Assembly: GCF_963678635.1 (NCBI RefSeq)
Contig: NC_087064.1
Coordinates: forward strand, 10,331,671 to 10,395,670
DNA: 64,000 nucleotides
Direction: 5' to 3'
Origin: Symsagittifera roscoffensis
Taxonomy: Eukaryota; Xenacoelomorpha; Acoela; Convolutidae
Shown: positions 1 through 10,618 of the stretch, in pieces
Layout of the letters: every line of letters begins with the position of its first letter
Numbering within the stretch: position 1 is the first letter of the stretch
Translations under genes and position numbers: made by a program
The notes under the pieces: generated by a model
Database searches by the model: none
Seen by the model: the letters and a program-made list of their open reading frames with translations, nothing else
What the model was told of the DNA's origin: nothing

Positions 1-2642
1 TCAGGCATGGTGGCTGGGAGGATCTCTTTCTCCATTATGGCCTCCAGCTCCCTCTTGACCAGCGCAAAGCATTCCTTCCAAGTAGGAATCCTCAAGATCT
101 CTCGTCCGTCTGCCGTCAATGGGTTCAAGTTCCAAAACTTGGGATACATTTCGATGGGACCCTCTCGCTTGCCTCCCATTCTACATTGCATTTGCCCCCT
201 GAAGTTGTACACTATTAGCTCGGCATCTTTCACCTTTCCAAAGAGTACCGTGTTACTCATTCGCGCTCTGAGCACCTCCTGCTGACACCAATTTAACGCC
301 GTCCCATCCAGTATACTGATAAGACTCAAGTGCGTTACAGAGTGACGATACGTTGTCACCAGGGGATCTGGGAACGCGTACGTCACCGCTGGACCATAAA
401 GGCAGGTCACCACCTCCTCTAGGCCCCGGATTATCCCCATTGGGTCCGACCTCTTTGCCAGGCATAGGTCCGTCAGCAGAGGCATCCCTCTATTCGTCTT
501 CTTCCATTCTTCTCTCGAGGTTGGATTCTCATCTTCACCCGTCATGTGCCGATTCTGCATCATGAGGTATTGCACTAACAACGTCTTCAACCCTGCGGCA
601 CACTTGTAGGAGCTGGTTTCAATGCTCGAGTGGACTCTCCCCATAGACAGAGGCTCTCCATATTCCATTAATCGATGAAACGACACCAATTCCCCATGGG
701 TTAAGAGTAATAGTGCCAGGTACCCATCAACTCGAAGTGTCTCCACTCCTCGACTAAACATGTATGCTGGGCCCATGTTGAACAAGTATCTGGGGTAAAC
801 CAAATACAAAGCCAAGAGCAGGCTGATGGGCATGCCCAGTATCTCCTGCACGAAGGCTCCAAAGATAGTCGCCGTGGTGCCGAATATTCCTGCCATGAAT
901 TCCCTCTCCCAGCAAGGACTCAAGAACTTGAGAATCTCATAATCCCTCCTAGTCCTCAATTCACCCTTGGCGTGCTCTCTCCAGAACCCTCCAATCGTCA
1001 CTTCATTGGCGGCCGAGACAAATCTAGCCACCGTCATGTCTCTTGTTTCGGCCAGCTCCAGTTGTTTCTCCAGAAAACTCCAGACTTGTTTCACGAGGGG
1101 TGGTGCTTCCTCCCTCGTCTTGTTCGTGGCGTTCTCCAGCCTTGGTGTCAAAAATGGCCACCAGCCATTCTCTTGAGTCAATCGATATTTCATCGATTCT
1201 AATTGCTTTTCCGTCTCGGCCACATTTCTTCTCTCGTTACTGGGACCTCTAGACTTGCTGGTGGAGTTTGTGATCTTCACATCCATACTCCGAAACCACA
1301 AGCTGGCCGTCAATTGGCTTATCGCCGGGTGATCGTCCCCGATGACTGGGCTGAACTTGAGTTGCCTGGCAAAGTTCGATATCTCTAGCAAGAGCACCTC
1401 ATCTAATACGATCAGGATGTCGGCTAGTCCATAAAAGCCCCTCAGTGCATGAGATATGTCCGCCCATGCCGCCGCCAATTCTGACTTGCGAAGCCTCAGG
1501 TTCGATGGCTCCAACTCCCGATTGGGGGCTGCCATTAGAATCCGCCATTCATTCCCTTCTGCTATCAGGATCAAGACCGCGTACACGAATTGTAGGGCGG
1601 GTGGCATATTCGCGTATCCAGGGGATGTGGTAAACACCACCTTCGTCTTGGGTCCAAATCTCGAGACAACATTCTCCTGCACTTCATTCATCGCTGCAAA
1701 CAACGCCTGAATGGCTTCCCATATCTTCCTCGATGTCGGAATTTCATTGCCCTTTAGCTGCTCAAGAAGTCCCATCGCGTGCAGGTGATCATTCATTCCT
1801 GCAAACAATAGCAACTCAGGCTCACAGGGCATCTCCGACTTTATTGCCACCACCAGAGTTAACATCTGGTTTAATTCAGCTCCTGGCAAAGAGTATATCA
1901 GAGTCTCCGGCCAGAACAACTTGGGAGACGTTCGTTCGAAGTCCGATCCCGCTACAATGACTACTCTCGCAGCAGCTGGATCTGCTCTATCATAAACTGC
2001 CAGGGTTCTGGCCAGCTGGGTGCTGCCACAAGGCTTCCCGTACCTGGGATCTTCCGCCAACTTCGAGCCTTCGTAAGCGGCATCTGGCAATTCCATTCCC
2101 CCCGGATTGAGTAGCTTGTCCACCACTTTCAACTGTGCCGGGGTCGCCAACCTGATCCTGGCGATGCTTGTTCGGTGTTTGGGGGGTTCTACTATGAGTC
2201 CCGGACTCCCCAACAGCTTGAGAGGTCTGTAGTTAATGGGTCCCATGATCGCTTTTGTGGGAATTCCGGTCAGATCTGCGGTCTCCATCAATTTCGTTCT
2301 CGAGAAGTGTGCCTCATGAGCGTTCAACCAGTCCACGCAATGATGTCTGTTTAGATCCTCGTGCGACACTCGTTCAATCCCCAGGGTCTCCGCCAATTCT
2401 CGCCTGCATTCCAAACCCTCTAGGTCCAGTTCTTTTACCTTCTCAGGATATCTCAAGCGAGCGGTCTCCATAGATCTCTTTTCCCGCTTGTTCTCTGCCA
2501 CTACCACTGAGGACATCGCCGAGCCTGGAGGCGTTGATGACGTCACCTCCTCAGACTCCATTGGCGTGACACTCTGCAATCTGGTCTGGTTGCTCCTCGA
2601 ACTATCTCTAGTGTCAACTCTCGTTCCCAAGCGAGCAGACAA
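1..2642 (-). CDS. ORF4, copy 1 (3' end outside window)
   Basis: This is the N-terminal ~880 codons of the large ORF4 protein, cut by the window start. The frame is the same as in the complete copy at 18778-21963 and differs from it by a few missense changes, for example an Arg/Lys difference near 2007 and Arg/Gln near 672. The first in-frame ATG is at 2559-2561. The open frame runs further upstream without a stop to the TAG that ends ORF3b at 2712. Domain content is described under copy 2: an SGNH-like region with GSD, GMND and D-x-H-P motifs, followed by a hydrophobic stretch. No nonsense or frameshift change was seen in the visible part. Confidence 0.75.
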   Translation of the reverse strand, partial: MSARLGTRVDTRDSSRSNQTRLQSVTPMESEEVTSSTPPGSAMSSVVVAENKREKRSMETARLRYPEKVKELDLEGLECRRELAETLGIERVSHEDLNRHHCVDWLNAHEAHFSRTKLMETADLTGIPTKAIMGPINYRPLKLLGSPGLIVEPPKHRTSIARIRLATPAQLKVVDKLLNPGGMELPDAAYEGSKLAEDPRYGKPCGSTQLARTLAVYDRADPAAARVVIVAGSDFERTSPKLFWPETLIYSLPGAELNQMLTLVVAIKSEMPCEPELLLFAGMNDHLHAMGLLEQLKGNEIPTSRKIWEAIQALFAAMNEVQENVVSRFGPKTKVVFTTSPGYANMPPALQFVYAVLILIAEGNEWRILMAAPNRELEPSNLRLRKSELAAAWADISHALRGFYGLADILIVLDEVLLLEISNFARQLKFSPVIGDDHPAISQLTASLWFRSMDVKITNSTSKSRGPSNERRNVAETEKQLESMKYRLTQENGWWPFLTPRLENATNKTREEAPPLVKQVWSFLEKQLELAETRDMTVARFVSAANEVTIGGFWREHAKGELRTRRDYEILKFLSPCWEREFMAGIFGTTATIFGAFVQEILGMPISLLLALYLVYPRYLFNMGPAYMFSRGVETLRVDGYLALLLLTHGELVSFHRLMEYGEPLSMGRVHSSIETSSYKCAAGLKTLLVQYLMMQNRHMTGEDENPTSREEWKKTNRGMPLLTDLCLAKRSDPMGIIRGLEEVVTCLYGPAVTYAFPDPLVTTYRHSVTHLSLISILDGTALNWCQQEVLRARMSNTVLFGKVKDAELIVYNFRGQMQCRMGGKREGPIEMYPKFWNLNPLTADGREILRIPTWKECFALVKRELEAIMEKEILPATMP

Positions 2643-2711
2643 GGCCCTTGAGGCAAGGAATGGTGGGTTCGGAGGTGGTCCTAATGTGAATTGGGCTGTC
2701 TCTAGCAGATC

Positions 2712-3071
2712 CTACTCTAGCGTGTTTATGTGTTCCTGAAAGACGTCGTTCAGCCACTCCGCTCCCCTTGGCCTAACGAAATGGATTCCATCATTGGAGG
2801 TGTCTTCAGGGAATCCCTTTTTCTCCTTGCGCTCCGCTACGTCTAACAGTCTGACAGGAAGCACACTCTTCCGGTGTATGTCTCGGATCACCTTGTTTAG
2901 GTTCCGCACCTTCTCGTTCATCTCCAAGGCATGCTGATCAAACATCATGTTGTAGGGGACCGTACATACCGTCAGCAGGATGGGGTCCATCTGGATCCTC
3001 AGCTCCTCAAGAAGGCAACTCATCTTGTCGTACAGCCTCGTTATTTTTCCTCGCTTCTCCCCTTGACACAT
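2712..3071 (-). CDS. ORF3b, C-terminal part of split SGNH hydrolase (copy 1)
   Basis: This 119-codon frame overlaps the end of ORF3 in the +1 frame. It holds the block V of an SGNH/GDSL hydrolase: residues 91-100 contain Asp94-Gly-Ile-His97, the usual D-x-x-H that supplies the catalytic Asp and His. The nucleophile Ser and the GTND block lie in ORF3. The frame ends with TAG, and the sequence after the TAG stays open in the same frame into ORF4. Copy 2 differs by one residue (Pro to Thr near residue 88). That the two frames make one enzyme by +1 frameshifting is inference; the frame layout is seen directly and is the same in both copies. Confidence 0.65.
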   Translation of the reverse strand: MCQGEKRGKITRLYDKMSCLLEELRIQMDPILLTVCTVPYNMMFDQHALEMNEKVRNLNKVIRDIHRKSVLPVRLLDVAERKEKKGFPEDTSNDGIHFVRPRGAEWLNDVFQEHINTLE

Positions 3072-3567
3072 CGTTAGTCCCGATCATCAGGGTCACCGTG
3101 TATACTTTAGTCATCCCTAGCATGTCCAGGGTTGCCAACATCTGTGGCGTGGCAGCTCCAGCGAAACTCAAGATTCCTGTCTGCCAATGCGACTGGATTC
3201 GGGTCAACACCCGCACCAGGCTGTCCCCTATGATTAGGTGAACTGCACCCTCTGGCACACGAGGTGGCGCGAGGTACTCCACCCAGGCTGCATCATGGAA
3301 GCAGTCCCTCCTGGCTCCCTGTTCCGCACTCCAATCCAGTCGATTGTGCCTGTGGTACCTCCCCTCTGTATTTTTCTTATAACTCGAGATCACGACGCTC
3401 CTGACCGGCTGTTCCCTCCAAGTTGGGGGAAGCTCCGGTCTTGCCGATCTTTCACGGTTTTTCTGCTGTAATTTCTCGCCTAGCTCTTTCAGGCGCGATG
3501 AGCCGCCACTCACCTGACTGTCGCTCGAGGTCGAGGTTGGGGTATATCCCGGCAGCACCACATCCAT
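3007..3567 (-). CDS. ORF3, SGNH/GDSL hydrolase N-terminal part (copy 1)
   Basis: This is 186 codons. After a Ser/Arg/Glu-rich N-terminal ~90 residues comes the start of an SGNH hydrolase: G-D-S-L at 114-117 (nucleophile Ser in block I), an 'AGA' turn near 136-138, and G-T-N-D at 163-166 (block III, oxyanion Asn). The frame ends 20 residues after GTND, too soon for a whole domain. The missing block V is in ORF3b in the +1 frame, with a 65-nt overlap. The ATG overlaps the ORF2 stop as TAATG. SGNH proteins are esterases or lipases acting on ester substrates; such domains occur in some retroelements. The substrate here is unknown. Confidence 0.75.
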   Translation of the reverse strand: MDVVLPGYTPTSTSSDSQVSGGSSRLKELGEKLQQKNRERSARPELPPTWREQPVRSVVISSYKKNTEGRYHRHNRLDWSAEQGARRDCFHDAAWVEYLAPPRVPEGAVHLIIGDSLVRVLTRIQSHWQTGILSFAGAATPQMLATLDMLGMTKVYTVTLMIGTNDVSRGEARKNNEAVRQDELPS

Positions 3568-4448
3568 TAGTGGACGTACAGGTTGGGTATCCAGACGTTC
3601 GGTATCCAGACTTCCAACCCTTCACTCATGTGTTCTCTGGCCTCGCGGTCAAGGTTGAACCGTCCTATTGCCCTGGGAGCTTCATCCACCTCCATGCGCG
3701 ACTCTGGCCTCGAGCTGGTCACCACTCGCTCCTTTGGCCTGGCTCCCTTCTGTGCGTCAAGCTCACGTTGTCGCTGTTCTATTCTCTCCAACTCCGACTT
3801 CAGTTGATCACGATTCGCGGCGTTCTCCCGCACCCTTAGTTCCTGCTGATGTTCAGCCTTTAGCATCTCAAGCAACCTCAGAGTCTGATCTCGCTCGTTG
3901 ACCGCCTGGTCCCTTTCCAGCTGAACCTTCTCCCGGTCCAGCTTTGCCTGATCCCGATCGAGGTTCGCCTTGTTCCTTTCCTTCTGCGTCTTCTCGAGCT
4001 CTTTCTTTAGAACACTAAGATCCGGGTATGCCTCGGTCGTCTGTTGTGCTCGCGTCATCGACAGCACCTTACTCGAGCTTTGGCCTGTAGATCTTGCTGT
4101 TGGCCTAGTTGGTAGTGGGAATTCCCCTGCGCCATATTCGGTATTGTTACTCAGGCCAGGATTCCTTGCCAAGTCAAAGCCCCTTACTCCTCCATCCACA
4201 TTCCAAGACAACCATCTGGTCTGTTCTTGGTTTGATATACCCTCGGTGGTGTAGCCGATCATCAAGACAGCCTCCGTCGCAGACTCTCTGCATTCACCCT
4301 GGTCTTCCAACTGGAGGATGGCATTCAGCATTACCGCCATTCTCTCGTCTATCTGGGTATAGTCCAGGTCCCTCAGGCGTCTGTACAGCTCATCCAGAGT
4401 AGGCTTCTTCAGGGCCGCCGGCATGGATTTCCAGAATCTGTCTGCCAT
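3567..4448 (-). CDS. ORF2, coiled-coil protein (copy 1)
   Basis: This is 293 codons, identical in translation to copy 2. Residues 1-95 look folded. Residues 100-143 are Ser/Thr/Pro-rich. Residues 144-236 form a strong coiled coil built from heptads of the D-R-[DE]-[QK] type. The C terminus carries a short duplicated W-I-P-N motif. The ATG lies 49 nt downstream of the gag-pol stop, in the +1 frame relative to gag-pol. The stop codon shares its last A with the ORF3 ATG. No enzymatic motif is visible. A structural or assembly role is a guess from the coiled coil and its position after pol. Confidence 0.75.
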   Translation of the reverse strand: MADRFWKSMPAALKKPTLDELYRRLRDLDYTQIDERMAVMLNAILQLEDQGECRESATEAVLMIGYTTEGISNQEQTRWLSWNVDGGVRGFDLARNPGLSNNTEYGAGEFPLPTRPTARSTGQSSSKVLSMTRAQQTTEAYPDLSVLKKELEKTQKERNKANLDRDQAKLDREKVQLERDQAVNERDQTLRLLEMLKAEHQQELRVRENAANRDQLKSELERIEQRQRELDAQKGARPKERVVTSSRPESRMEVDEAPRAIGRFNLDREAREHMSEGLEVWIPNVWIPNLYVH

Positions 4449-4497
4449 TCTTTGTGGCTTCGGGATGTATACAGGTATGTGTTAACCAGCTCAAGAA

Positions 4498-6738
4498 TTA
4501 CCTTACCGACTCAAGTATTCCCAGGTGTTCAGTATCTTCTTTGAACGTCACTTTCTTTTTCCTAACCTTGGTCTGCTCCAGAATGTCTTCGGGGATTTTG
4601 TCAACTAGTGACCGCACGACGTCTTTGCTGTCAGTGACGCTTCCTCTTGATGAGTCAGTATCGTTCACTGTCTCTTTTCTCCGAAGTATAGTGAATTCCA
4701 GTTTCTCTTGACCCTTCTCTTGGATCACGGGCTTATCATCTGATAGTTTCTCGAGCAACCTCATTAAGTCATCATCTATCTGTGCAGTTCCTGCTTCCAC
4801 CTGGTTAAGATCATAGCCTTTTGCCTTGAGCGTCTCCCTCACGATCTTCGACTTGAGTATAATCTCAATCGGAATCCCCTTGCTCTTCTTCAAGATGGTC
4901 TTCTCTGGAGGCTCTTTAGGCAATTCAGGATGATCTTCTATCGGTTTGCCTGACTTGTCCAGCCATCTCGTGAGTGGAAGACTGTTGTACGTTTCCTTGT
5001 CCATGAATGAGAAGCCATCTTTGATTTCAGGTCTGTCTGCTTCTCTTTGCTCTTGTCTCTCATAGAACTCCGTCTTCTTACTCAAGCTGTCAGCATTCTG
5101 ATGTTTATCTCGCGTTCTGTGCTCAATTATCATGTTGTATCCGTCTAGGCGAACTATCCACCTCCCAGTGTAACTTTGGTCCATTGAGTACGTTTTCAGC
5201 CAGCTCAGTGCTCTGTTGTCGACTCGCAACTTGAATGGCTCACTGCCCAGGTATGCCCTGTATTTCTCGACAAAGGTAACCACCGCGAACATCTCTGCTT
5301 TCGGTGCTCCGTACTTCATTTCCGTGTCACTCAGGACTTTACTCCCGTACGCTATTGGTCTCAAGACTGTCTTCCCATTCCATTCTTGTTCTTGGTGGAG
5401 AATCCCAGAAATCGCGACTACCGACGCATCCGTGTCCAGCACGTACATCCCTCTCTCAGTCGGCATACCCAGTACTGGTGCCTCACAAAGCTCTTTCTTT
5501 ATTCTCTGGAATGACTCTTCTGCTGCGTTGTTCCACGTGAACTTCTTGCCCTTGTGTCTCATTAATTGTTGCATCGGGTATACCTTGTCTGCATAGCCTT
5601 TGATGAACTCTCTATAATAGTTAGCGAAACCCAGGAAGCTCATCAACTGGTGCTCTGTCTTCGGTGATTTCCAGGTCAGGACTGCTTCCACGGTGTCCGT
5701 ATCAGGTCTGATGCCGTGCTTGTCTACCATCATGCCCAAGTATTTAATTGAGTCCTTGAGTATCTCGCACTTTGATGGTTTACACTTTAGCCCCGACCTC
5801 TTCATGCATGCAAACACTTCGTCTAGTCTCTCAATGTGGTCTTCCAGTGTTGGCGTCGCTATTACCACGTCATCCACGTAGCACATTACCAGGTTGCCAT
5901 ACTTCTTCGTTACGCCTATCAGCGCGTGTGCCATCAACCGCTGAAACGTGGCTGTGGCATTGCAAAGTCCAAACGGCATCCGTTTCCACTGAAACAGACC
6001 CAGCTCGCAGGCAAACCCTGTCTTGTCCCTGTCCTGCTTCCTTAGTGGTACTTGCCAAAAGGCCGAGCCTAAATCAAGAGTCGTAAAAAATTTTGCATCA
6101 CCTAACTTCGAGAGGCTCTCATCAATCCTAGGTATGGGATAGGCATCCTTCACCGTGACGGAGTTCAGGTATCGAAAGTCACAACAAAACCTCAACTGCT
6201 CGCCTTTCTTTTTGGCCATCACTACTCCACACGCCCACGGTGACTTGGATGGTTCTATCATGTCATACTCTAGTAACGTCTCGATCTCTTTTCTACACGC
6301 GTCCGATTTGTGTGGGGTCATTCGCCTCGCCCCCTCCCTGTGTGGTACCGCGTTTTCCTCAAGTTCTATTTCATGCTCAACGAAATTACAACACCCGATA
6401 TCCGCCTTATGCCTCGAAAAAACTTCCTCAATCCGCTCTAGTACGTCCTTGATGGCTTCGAGCTGTTCATCTTTCAGTTTGCCCCTCAAATGTTCAATCT
6501 CCGGCAGGACCGGTTTTTCATTTTGCATTTCATCTAGTGTGGGTCGCTCTGGAAAGTTCGAACAGCTCGACAGCCCATCATCCGTTTCTGACTTAAGTGA
6601 TTTAATAAGACCTGAAGAATCTTTTATTTTCTGCAATCGTCTCAAGATACAAATTTTGTCCCTGTGATTGGGACAATCAACAACTTCATTTTGTTTTGAG
6701 TTCTCAATTGTTTCATATCGAGTTTTAACCGGTAAAGC
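4498..6738 (-). pseudogene. RT-RNase H part of gag-pol, cut off by a nonsense codon (copy 1)
   Basis: This is the downstream portion of gag-pol in copy 1. It holds the Ty3/gypsy-type reverse transcriptase with the Y-V-D-D active site, the RNase H domain, and a ~195-residue tail without integrase. It is separated from gag-PR by a TAA at 6739-6741, where copy 2 has TTA (Leu), a single T to A change on the sense strand. The rest of the frame is open to its stop at 4498. The next ATG is not near the break, so RT would only be made by stop readthrough or from copy 2. Other differences from copy 2 are Ile for Asn near 6431 and Glu for Asp near 6200. Confidence 0.8.
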
Positions 6739-9700
6739 TTATCCCAGTTTCCTCCTTCTCTGTATCGTGATCGGTATATCAAGGGTATTCAACAAGACAC
6801 TGACGCAGAGGCCGCTCTTCGTTATCGAAAATGATCTTCCTAAAACAGCAGCACTTTGACTATTAGGATTTGGAACTATACACACTTGCTTGTTGTCACT
6901 TAGTTCATTGTAATTTTTCATCCTCAAGCTTACGATTGCCGCTTCATTAGCTTTTAGCCTCACCCTCCTACTCAAGAATACCGGTGCTTTGTTTTCATTT
7001 GCCATTATTAAATTTACCGGTTTAATTGCGTACCTCCTATCCGGGTTCCGTATCCTGAACATTGCGTTATTTAGATCAATCGTTACGTCGAAATTCCTGA
7101 TGAACTCTCTGCCCAAAATGAATTGGTCAGATTCATCTAGGTTTTCTACCACGATAAAGCTCATCCACAGGTTACGTTCCCCCAAATTGAGGGCTATTAT
7201 CGGCGTCCTGCCCAGCACCCGAAGGGCCCCTTTGTTTGCAGCTGACAGCCGTATTCTCGAGTCTATCAAGTCATCTTTGTCAAAGCCCATCCTCTCCCAA
7301 GTTTCGATTGGTATGACGCTCAAGACTGCTCCCGTGTCAAGCAACCCACGCAACTGAGTCTTTTTGCCACTTATATCCAGCACGTGCCCTGTCACATCTG
7401 CCTCCGTCCCGATGTGCATTGCATCTTCTTCAAGCATGGCGCAGTGTCCAATCGATCTCACTTTCAATTCTTCTTTCCCTACATAGATTTGTCCAATTAG
7501 GTCTACGTCACATGTTATCATCGTCTTGGTATAGATGTTAATCCCATCTATATTTAGCATCACCTCGTGTGGACCATAAGCTTCAGTATATCTGCTATCA
7601 ACACGTACCGACTTGCTGCCCCCTCTCATGAGTAGTGCTCTCAGTGCTCTAGAAGTCGTTTGTGGGCTTATACCACTCAAATAGTCTGCATACACGTCAA
7701 TGTGGATTATTGTCTGGTCGCTCGGCTCGCTCAAGTTTCTGGTTACCTCGTGGCTGCCCACTGTGATTATCGACATTATTCTTGCCCCGATTTTCGATAT
7801 GCCAAAAGGCTTACCTGTCACCATTTTTACAGTGTTACAATTCCCGGTCTTTGTTGAGCCTGGTACAGCCTCTGGTGTTGGGTTCGATCCGGTTAATGCT
7901 TCGTTAAAATTCTGTTTTTCGATCTCCAGCTTTAGTCGTTGCTCTATTTCTTTCGCAGCCAGATCCTGTTTCACTTTGGCAATTGCTTCCGTCGCCGCTT
8001 TCTCATAATTTATCTCTAGAGAATTCCCTGCCGCGGATTTTATCGCACCATTAACATGTGTTACAGCTTTCACTGTCTTCGTTGGCAATTCCGTGCTTGG
8101 TGTTCCTAAGTTCCTCGATTCAAACTCGTTTTGCCTGTTCCGCTGATTCTGCACCGCCGCTAATGCCAACTTATGTTTGGGGTGACTCTGGTCCTTGACC
8201 GCTTCCCAGAACAAGGGACAATCCATTCTGAAGTGCCCCTCCTGGTTACAGAAGAAGCATCTAGCGCCTATCTTGATGATTAAGCCATTATAGTACTCGT
8301 GTTCCTCCATCTGGCTCATGTCCTCCTCATCCGGTGCGTATCCTAGGCTCTTCATGCCTTGTTTGTATGATGTGCAGTCAGCCACGTGGTGGTCCGCTGA
8401 CCCGCAGTTCGCGCATGATCTGCGCTTGTCCATATCATCTCTAGGTTTGTACCATGATGACCTCTGGGGTTGGCTTCCCCCCTGTCTGTTCCTGTTTTCC
8501 GAATATGAGTATTTCTTGGGCTTCATCAGCATGTATTCCCTTGATTTCTGTCTCATTTCTTCTGGGGTTGGTGCGCTGTCTTTCGACAATGTGTAGTATG
8601 TAGCTAACATTGTCCTTAAGTCATCACTTTTTACCCCATCAATGAACTTCGAGGCAATGCTGAAGTTTCTTCTGTTTGTCGACTCCTCTGGGTCACTCCT
8701 TCTTCTCAAGCTCTCGAGATCATCTAGGAACCGATCTATTGACTCGTCGTCCCTCTGCCTTCTCTTTTCAAATCGCATCATCGCTTGGTGACCCTTCATG
8801 CCTGACCCGAATCGATTCAGTAATATCTCGAAGATCTTGTCCGCGGTGTCGCGTTCTTCTTCCTTCTTTGCGACCACGCATTTTAATGCCGTGCCTTCTA
8901 AGTTGCTGAGTATGGCCGTGCATGCTTGTCTTTCATCATTTAAGTTATCTTGCTCTAGGTGTAATCTCATGACTTCCACCCAAGTGTCGATGCATCCATC
9001 GGAGTCGTCTTTGAATTCCTTTGGCTTCTTGAAAGTTTTTCTTGATTTTCCGTCCCTCCTATCGCTCGAGTCAGTGTTCCTCGTGGCGAAGGCCTCTAGA
9101 GTCCTGTTCATCATCTCCCAAGTGCTTGCCCATGTCATAGCATCCGGACCTGCGTTGCTGTTAGCTGTTGAGTCCCCCGGGCCAGTCGTTGTATTTGACG
9201 TTCCATTCTTCATGATTGTTTTAGCAGCTGTTGGTGCTATGCTCACCGTGTCCCGGGTTAAGGGCAACGGTGTCGATTGCCGTTTGCCCCTTTGTGGTTC
9301 CACAAAGTCAACTCTGGTGCCTTGCGTGCGATCCGCTGCCGGTCTTTCTTGTGAGGTAGAATTTCTCAAGATTGCATCCAACTTCGCCTGTATTGCACAC
9401 GAACTTTCGGCATGATTCCTGTTCATTATATCCATTCTATTTTCCAGGCTACCTAATTGGCTGTTGACATCATCATATCGTTTTTTCAACTGTTGCATAT
9501 CTTTTTTGATGTTCTTATCTCGTTCTTCATTGGTGGCATCTACCTTGTCCGACATCTGCTGGAGTCTCTCGTCTGTCGCCTTAGCCAGGTTAAAATAACT
9601 ATCCAGATACTCGTGTTTGTTGTATTTCAACTCTTTCCTTATTAAGTCTCTATCTTCCTCACTGTACTTCAGTCTCTTGTCGTTCTGATTTAGTTTTGTC

Positions 9701-10305
9701 ATCAGGTCTCCAAGCTCAAGGGTAGCTGTTTCATGATCAGCCGTTGTCTTGTTTCCAGCTGTCGCTTCCTTTCTGGCTTGTTCTTCCTTTGGGTCGGCTT
9801 CTGTCGCCTTCGTGCTCACTGTCCCAAATGTTCGTGCTCTTCCAGTCTGTGATTCCTCGGCCGTGTTGTCTTTCGATTTCATTCCGACCATCATCGCCAA
9901 CTTTTCTGTAAAAGATGTCTTCTTTACTTGAGAGTCATCTTTCACCGTTTCTCGGGTATTGCCTGTTGTGTCTTCCAACGCGTCTATCGGCGAAAACTCC
10001 ACGGTTTTTGGATTTTGATCTTCCATATGGGGCATCGGTGTGGATTCCGTTGTCTTTTTCTCCACTTCATCTACGCTCTGGTCTGGTGTCTCTAGGTCGA
10101 TTTCGATTATGGGCTCCACCTGTTTTTCCCTCGCATCTTCTCGCGTCTTGCTCTCGGTGCCACTTCTCGTGCTGACCATGCTAACTGAAAAGTTATTTTT
10201 TGTTTTGCCTGGGCCCCTTGATGTCGTTCCACGCAGCGACGAGTTATATTTCGTATTTGATCCACTTGACCTTTTTTCAAGCACCGGTACCCTACTCCGT
10301 CTCAT
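6739..10305 (-). CDS. gag-pro: Gag and protease part of gag-pol, truncated by TAA (copy 1)
   Basis: This is 1188 codons from the ATG at 10303-10305 to the TAA at 6739. It contains the N-terminal charged region, a coiled-coil segment near 195-300, the retrotransposon Gag-like core near 424-560, two CX2CX4HX4C zinc knuckles (631-644 and 683-696), and an aspartic protease with L-L-D-T-G-A at 988-993 and a conserved I-L-G-R motif near 1063-1066. The product ends just after the protease, before RT. In infectious or transposing retroelements a stop here can be a regulated readthrough point, but copy 2 has no stop at this position, so a plain nonsense mutation is the simpler reading. Confidence 0.85.
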   Translation of the reverse strand: MRRSRVPVLEKRSSGSNTKYNSSLRGTTSRGPGKTKNNFSVSMVSTRSGTESKTREDAREKQVEPIIEIDLETPDQSVDEVEKKTTESTPMPHMEDQNPKTVEFSPIDALEDTTGNTRETVKDDSQVKKTSFTEKLAMMVGMKSKDNTAEESQTGRARTFGTVSTKATEADPKEEQARKEATAGNKTTADHETATLELGDLMTKLNQNDKRLKYSEEDRDLIRKELKYNKHEYLDSYFNLAKATDERLQQMSDKVDATNEERDKNIKKDMQQLKKRYDDVNSQLGSLENRMDIMNRNHAESSCAIQAKLDAILRNSTSQERPAADRTQGTRVDFVEPQRGKRQSTPLPLTRDTVSIAPTAAKTIMKNGTSNTTTGPGDSTANSNAGPDAMTWASTWEMMNRTLEAFATRNTDSSDRRDGKSRKTFKKPKEFKDDSDGCIDTWVEVMRLHLEQDNLNDERQACTAILSNLEGTALKCVVAKKEEERDTADKIFEILLNRFGSGMKGHQAMMRFEKRRQRDDESIDRFLDDLESLRRRSDPEESTNRRNFSIASKFIDGVKSDDLRTMLATYYTLSKDSAPTPEEMRQKSREYMLMKPKKYSYSENRNRQGGSQPQRSSWYKPRDDMDKRRSCANCGSADHHVADCTSYKQGMKSLGYAPDEEDMSQMEEHEYYNGLIIKIGARCFFCNQEGHFRMDCPLFWEAVKDQSHPKHKLALAAVQNQRNRQNEFESRNLGTPSTELPTKTVKAVTHVNGAIKSAAGNSLEINYEKAATEAIAKVKQDLAAKEIEQRLKLEIEKQNFNEALTGSNPTPEAVPGSTKTGNCNTVKMVTGKPFGISKIGARIMSIITVGSHEVTRNLSEPSDQTIIHIDVYADYLSGISPQTTSRALRALLMRGGSKSVRVDSRYTEAYGPHEVMLNIDGINIYTKTMITCDVDLIGQIYVGKEELKVRSIGHCAMLEEDAMHIGTEADVTGHVLDISGKKTQLRGLLDTGAVLSVIPIETWERMGFDKDDLIDSRIRLSAANKGALRVLGRTPIIALNLGERNLWMSFIVVENLDESDQFILGREFIRNFDVTIDLNNAMFRIRNPDRRYAIKPVNLIMANENKAPVFLSRRVRLKANEAAIVSLRMKNYNELSDNKQVCIVPNPNSQSAAVLGRSFSITKSGLCVSVLLNTLDIPITIQRRRKLG

Positions 10306-10618
10306 TATTTCTATTTACAATTGCTCTTATTTACAATATTATTTTATACACAATTCTATTCTAAGAATAAAAAATTTTGTGGAAACAAATTCTTAAAAGA
10401 AAATATACAACGTGATAAAAACCTTGTTCCAGTTCTCTAAAATTATCGAGTAATTTTCTTTATTCGTGGTACCAATTGTACCGGGTTCCAATTAGTCTTG
10501 TTCTGTCTTAATCCTGTCTTAAAACAGCTTGTTGTAATTTTACTTCAATTTTTTATACTGTCCTAAGACTTTCAGTTACCGTCCCTACTCTTCTTCGTAC
10601 CGTCCCAGGCTTCCTTTT
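10306..10618 (-). other. AT-rich leader just upstream of gag (copy 1)
   Basis: This is about 310 bp between the gag ATG and the 14-bp array, AT-rich and without a reading frame of note. It includes short runs such as AAAATTTTG. I looked for a tRNA primer-binding site here: TGGAAC-type strings occur near 10424 and 10490 on the sense strand, but none convincingly matches a tRNA 3' end. The copy-2 equivalent is 29627-29939. Confidence 0.5.

Noticed and set aside
8798-9415. 205-codon plus-strand frame and many similar frames opposite gag-pol and ORF4-ORF6
   Set aside because: They are shadows of the minus-strand coding frames, with no start context or family match.
10418-10500. tRNA primer-binding site (TGGAAC-type strings on the sense strand)
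   Set aside because: The complementary sequence would need a U discriminator base and does not match a recognisable tRNA 3' end.
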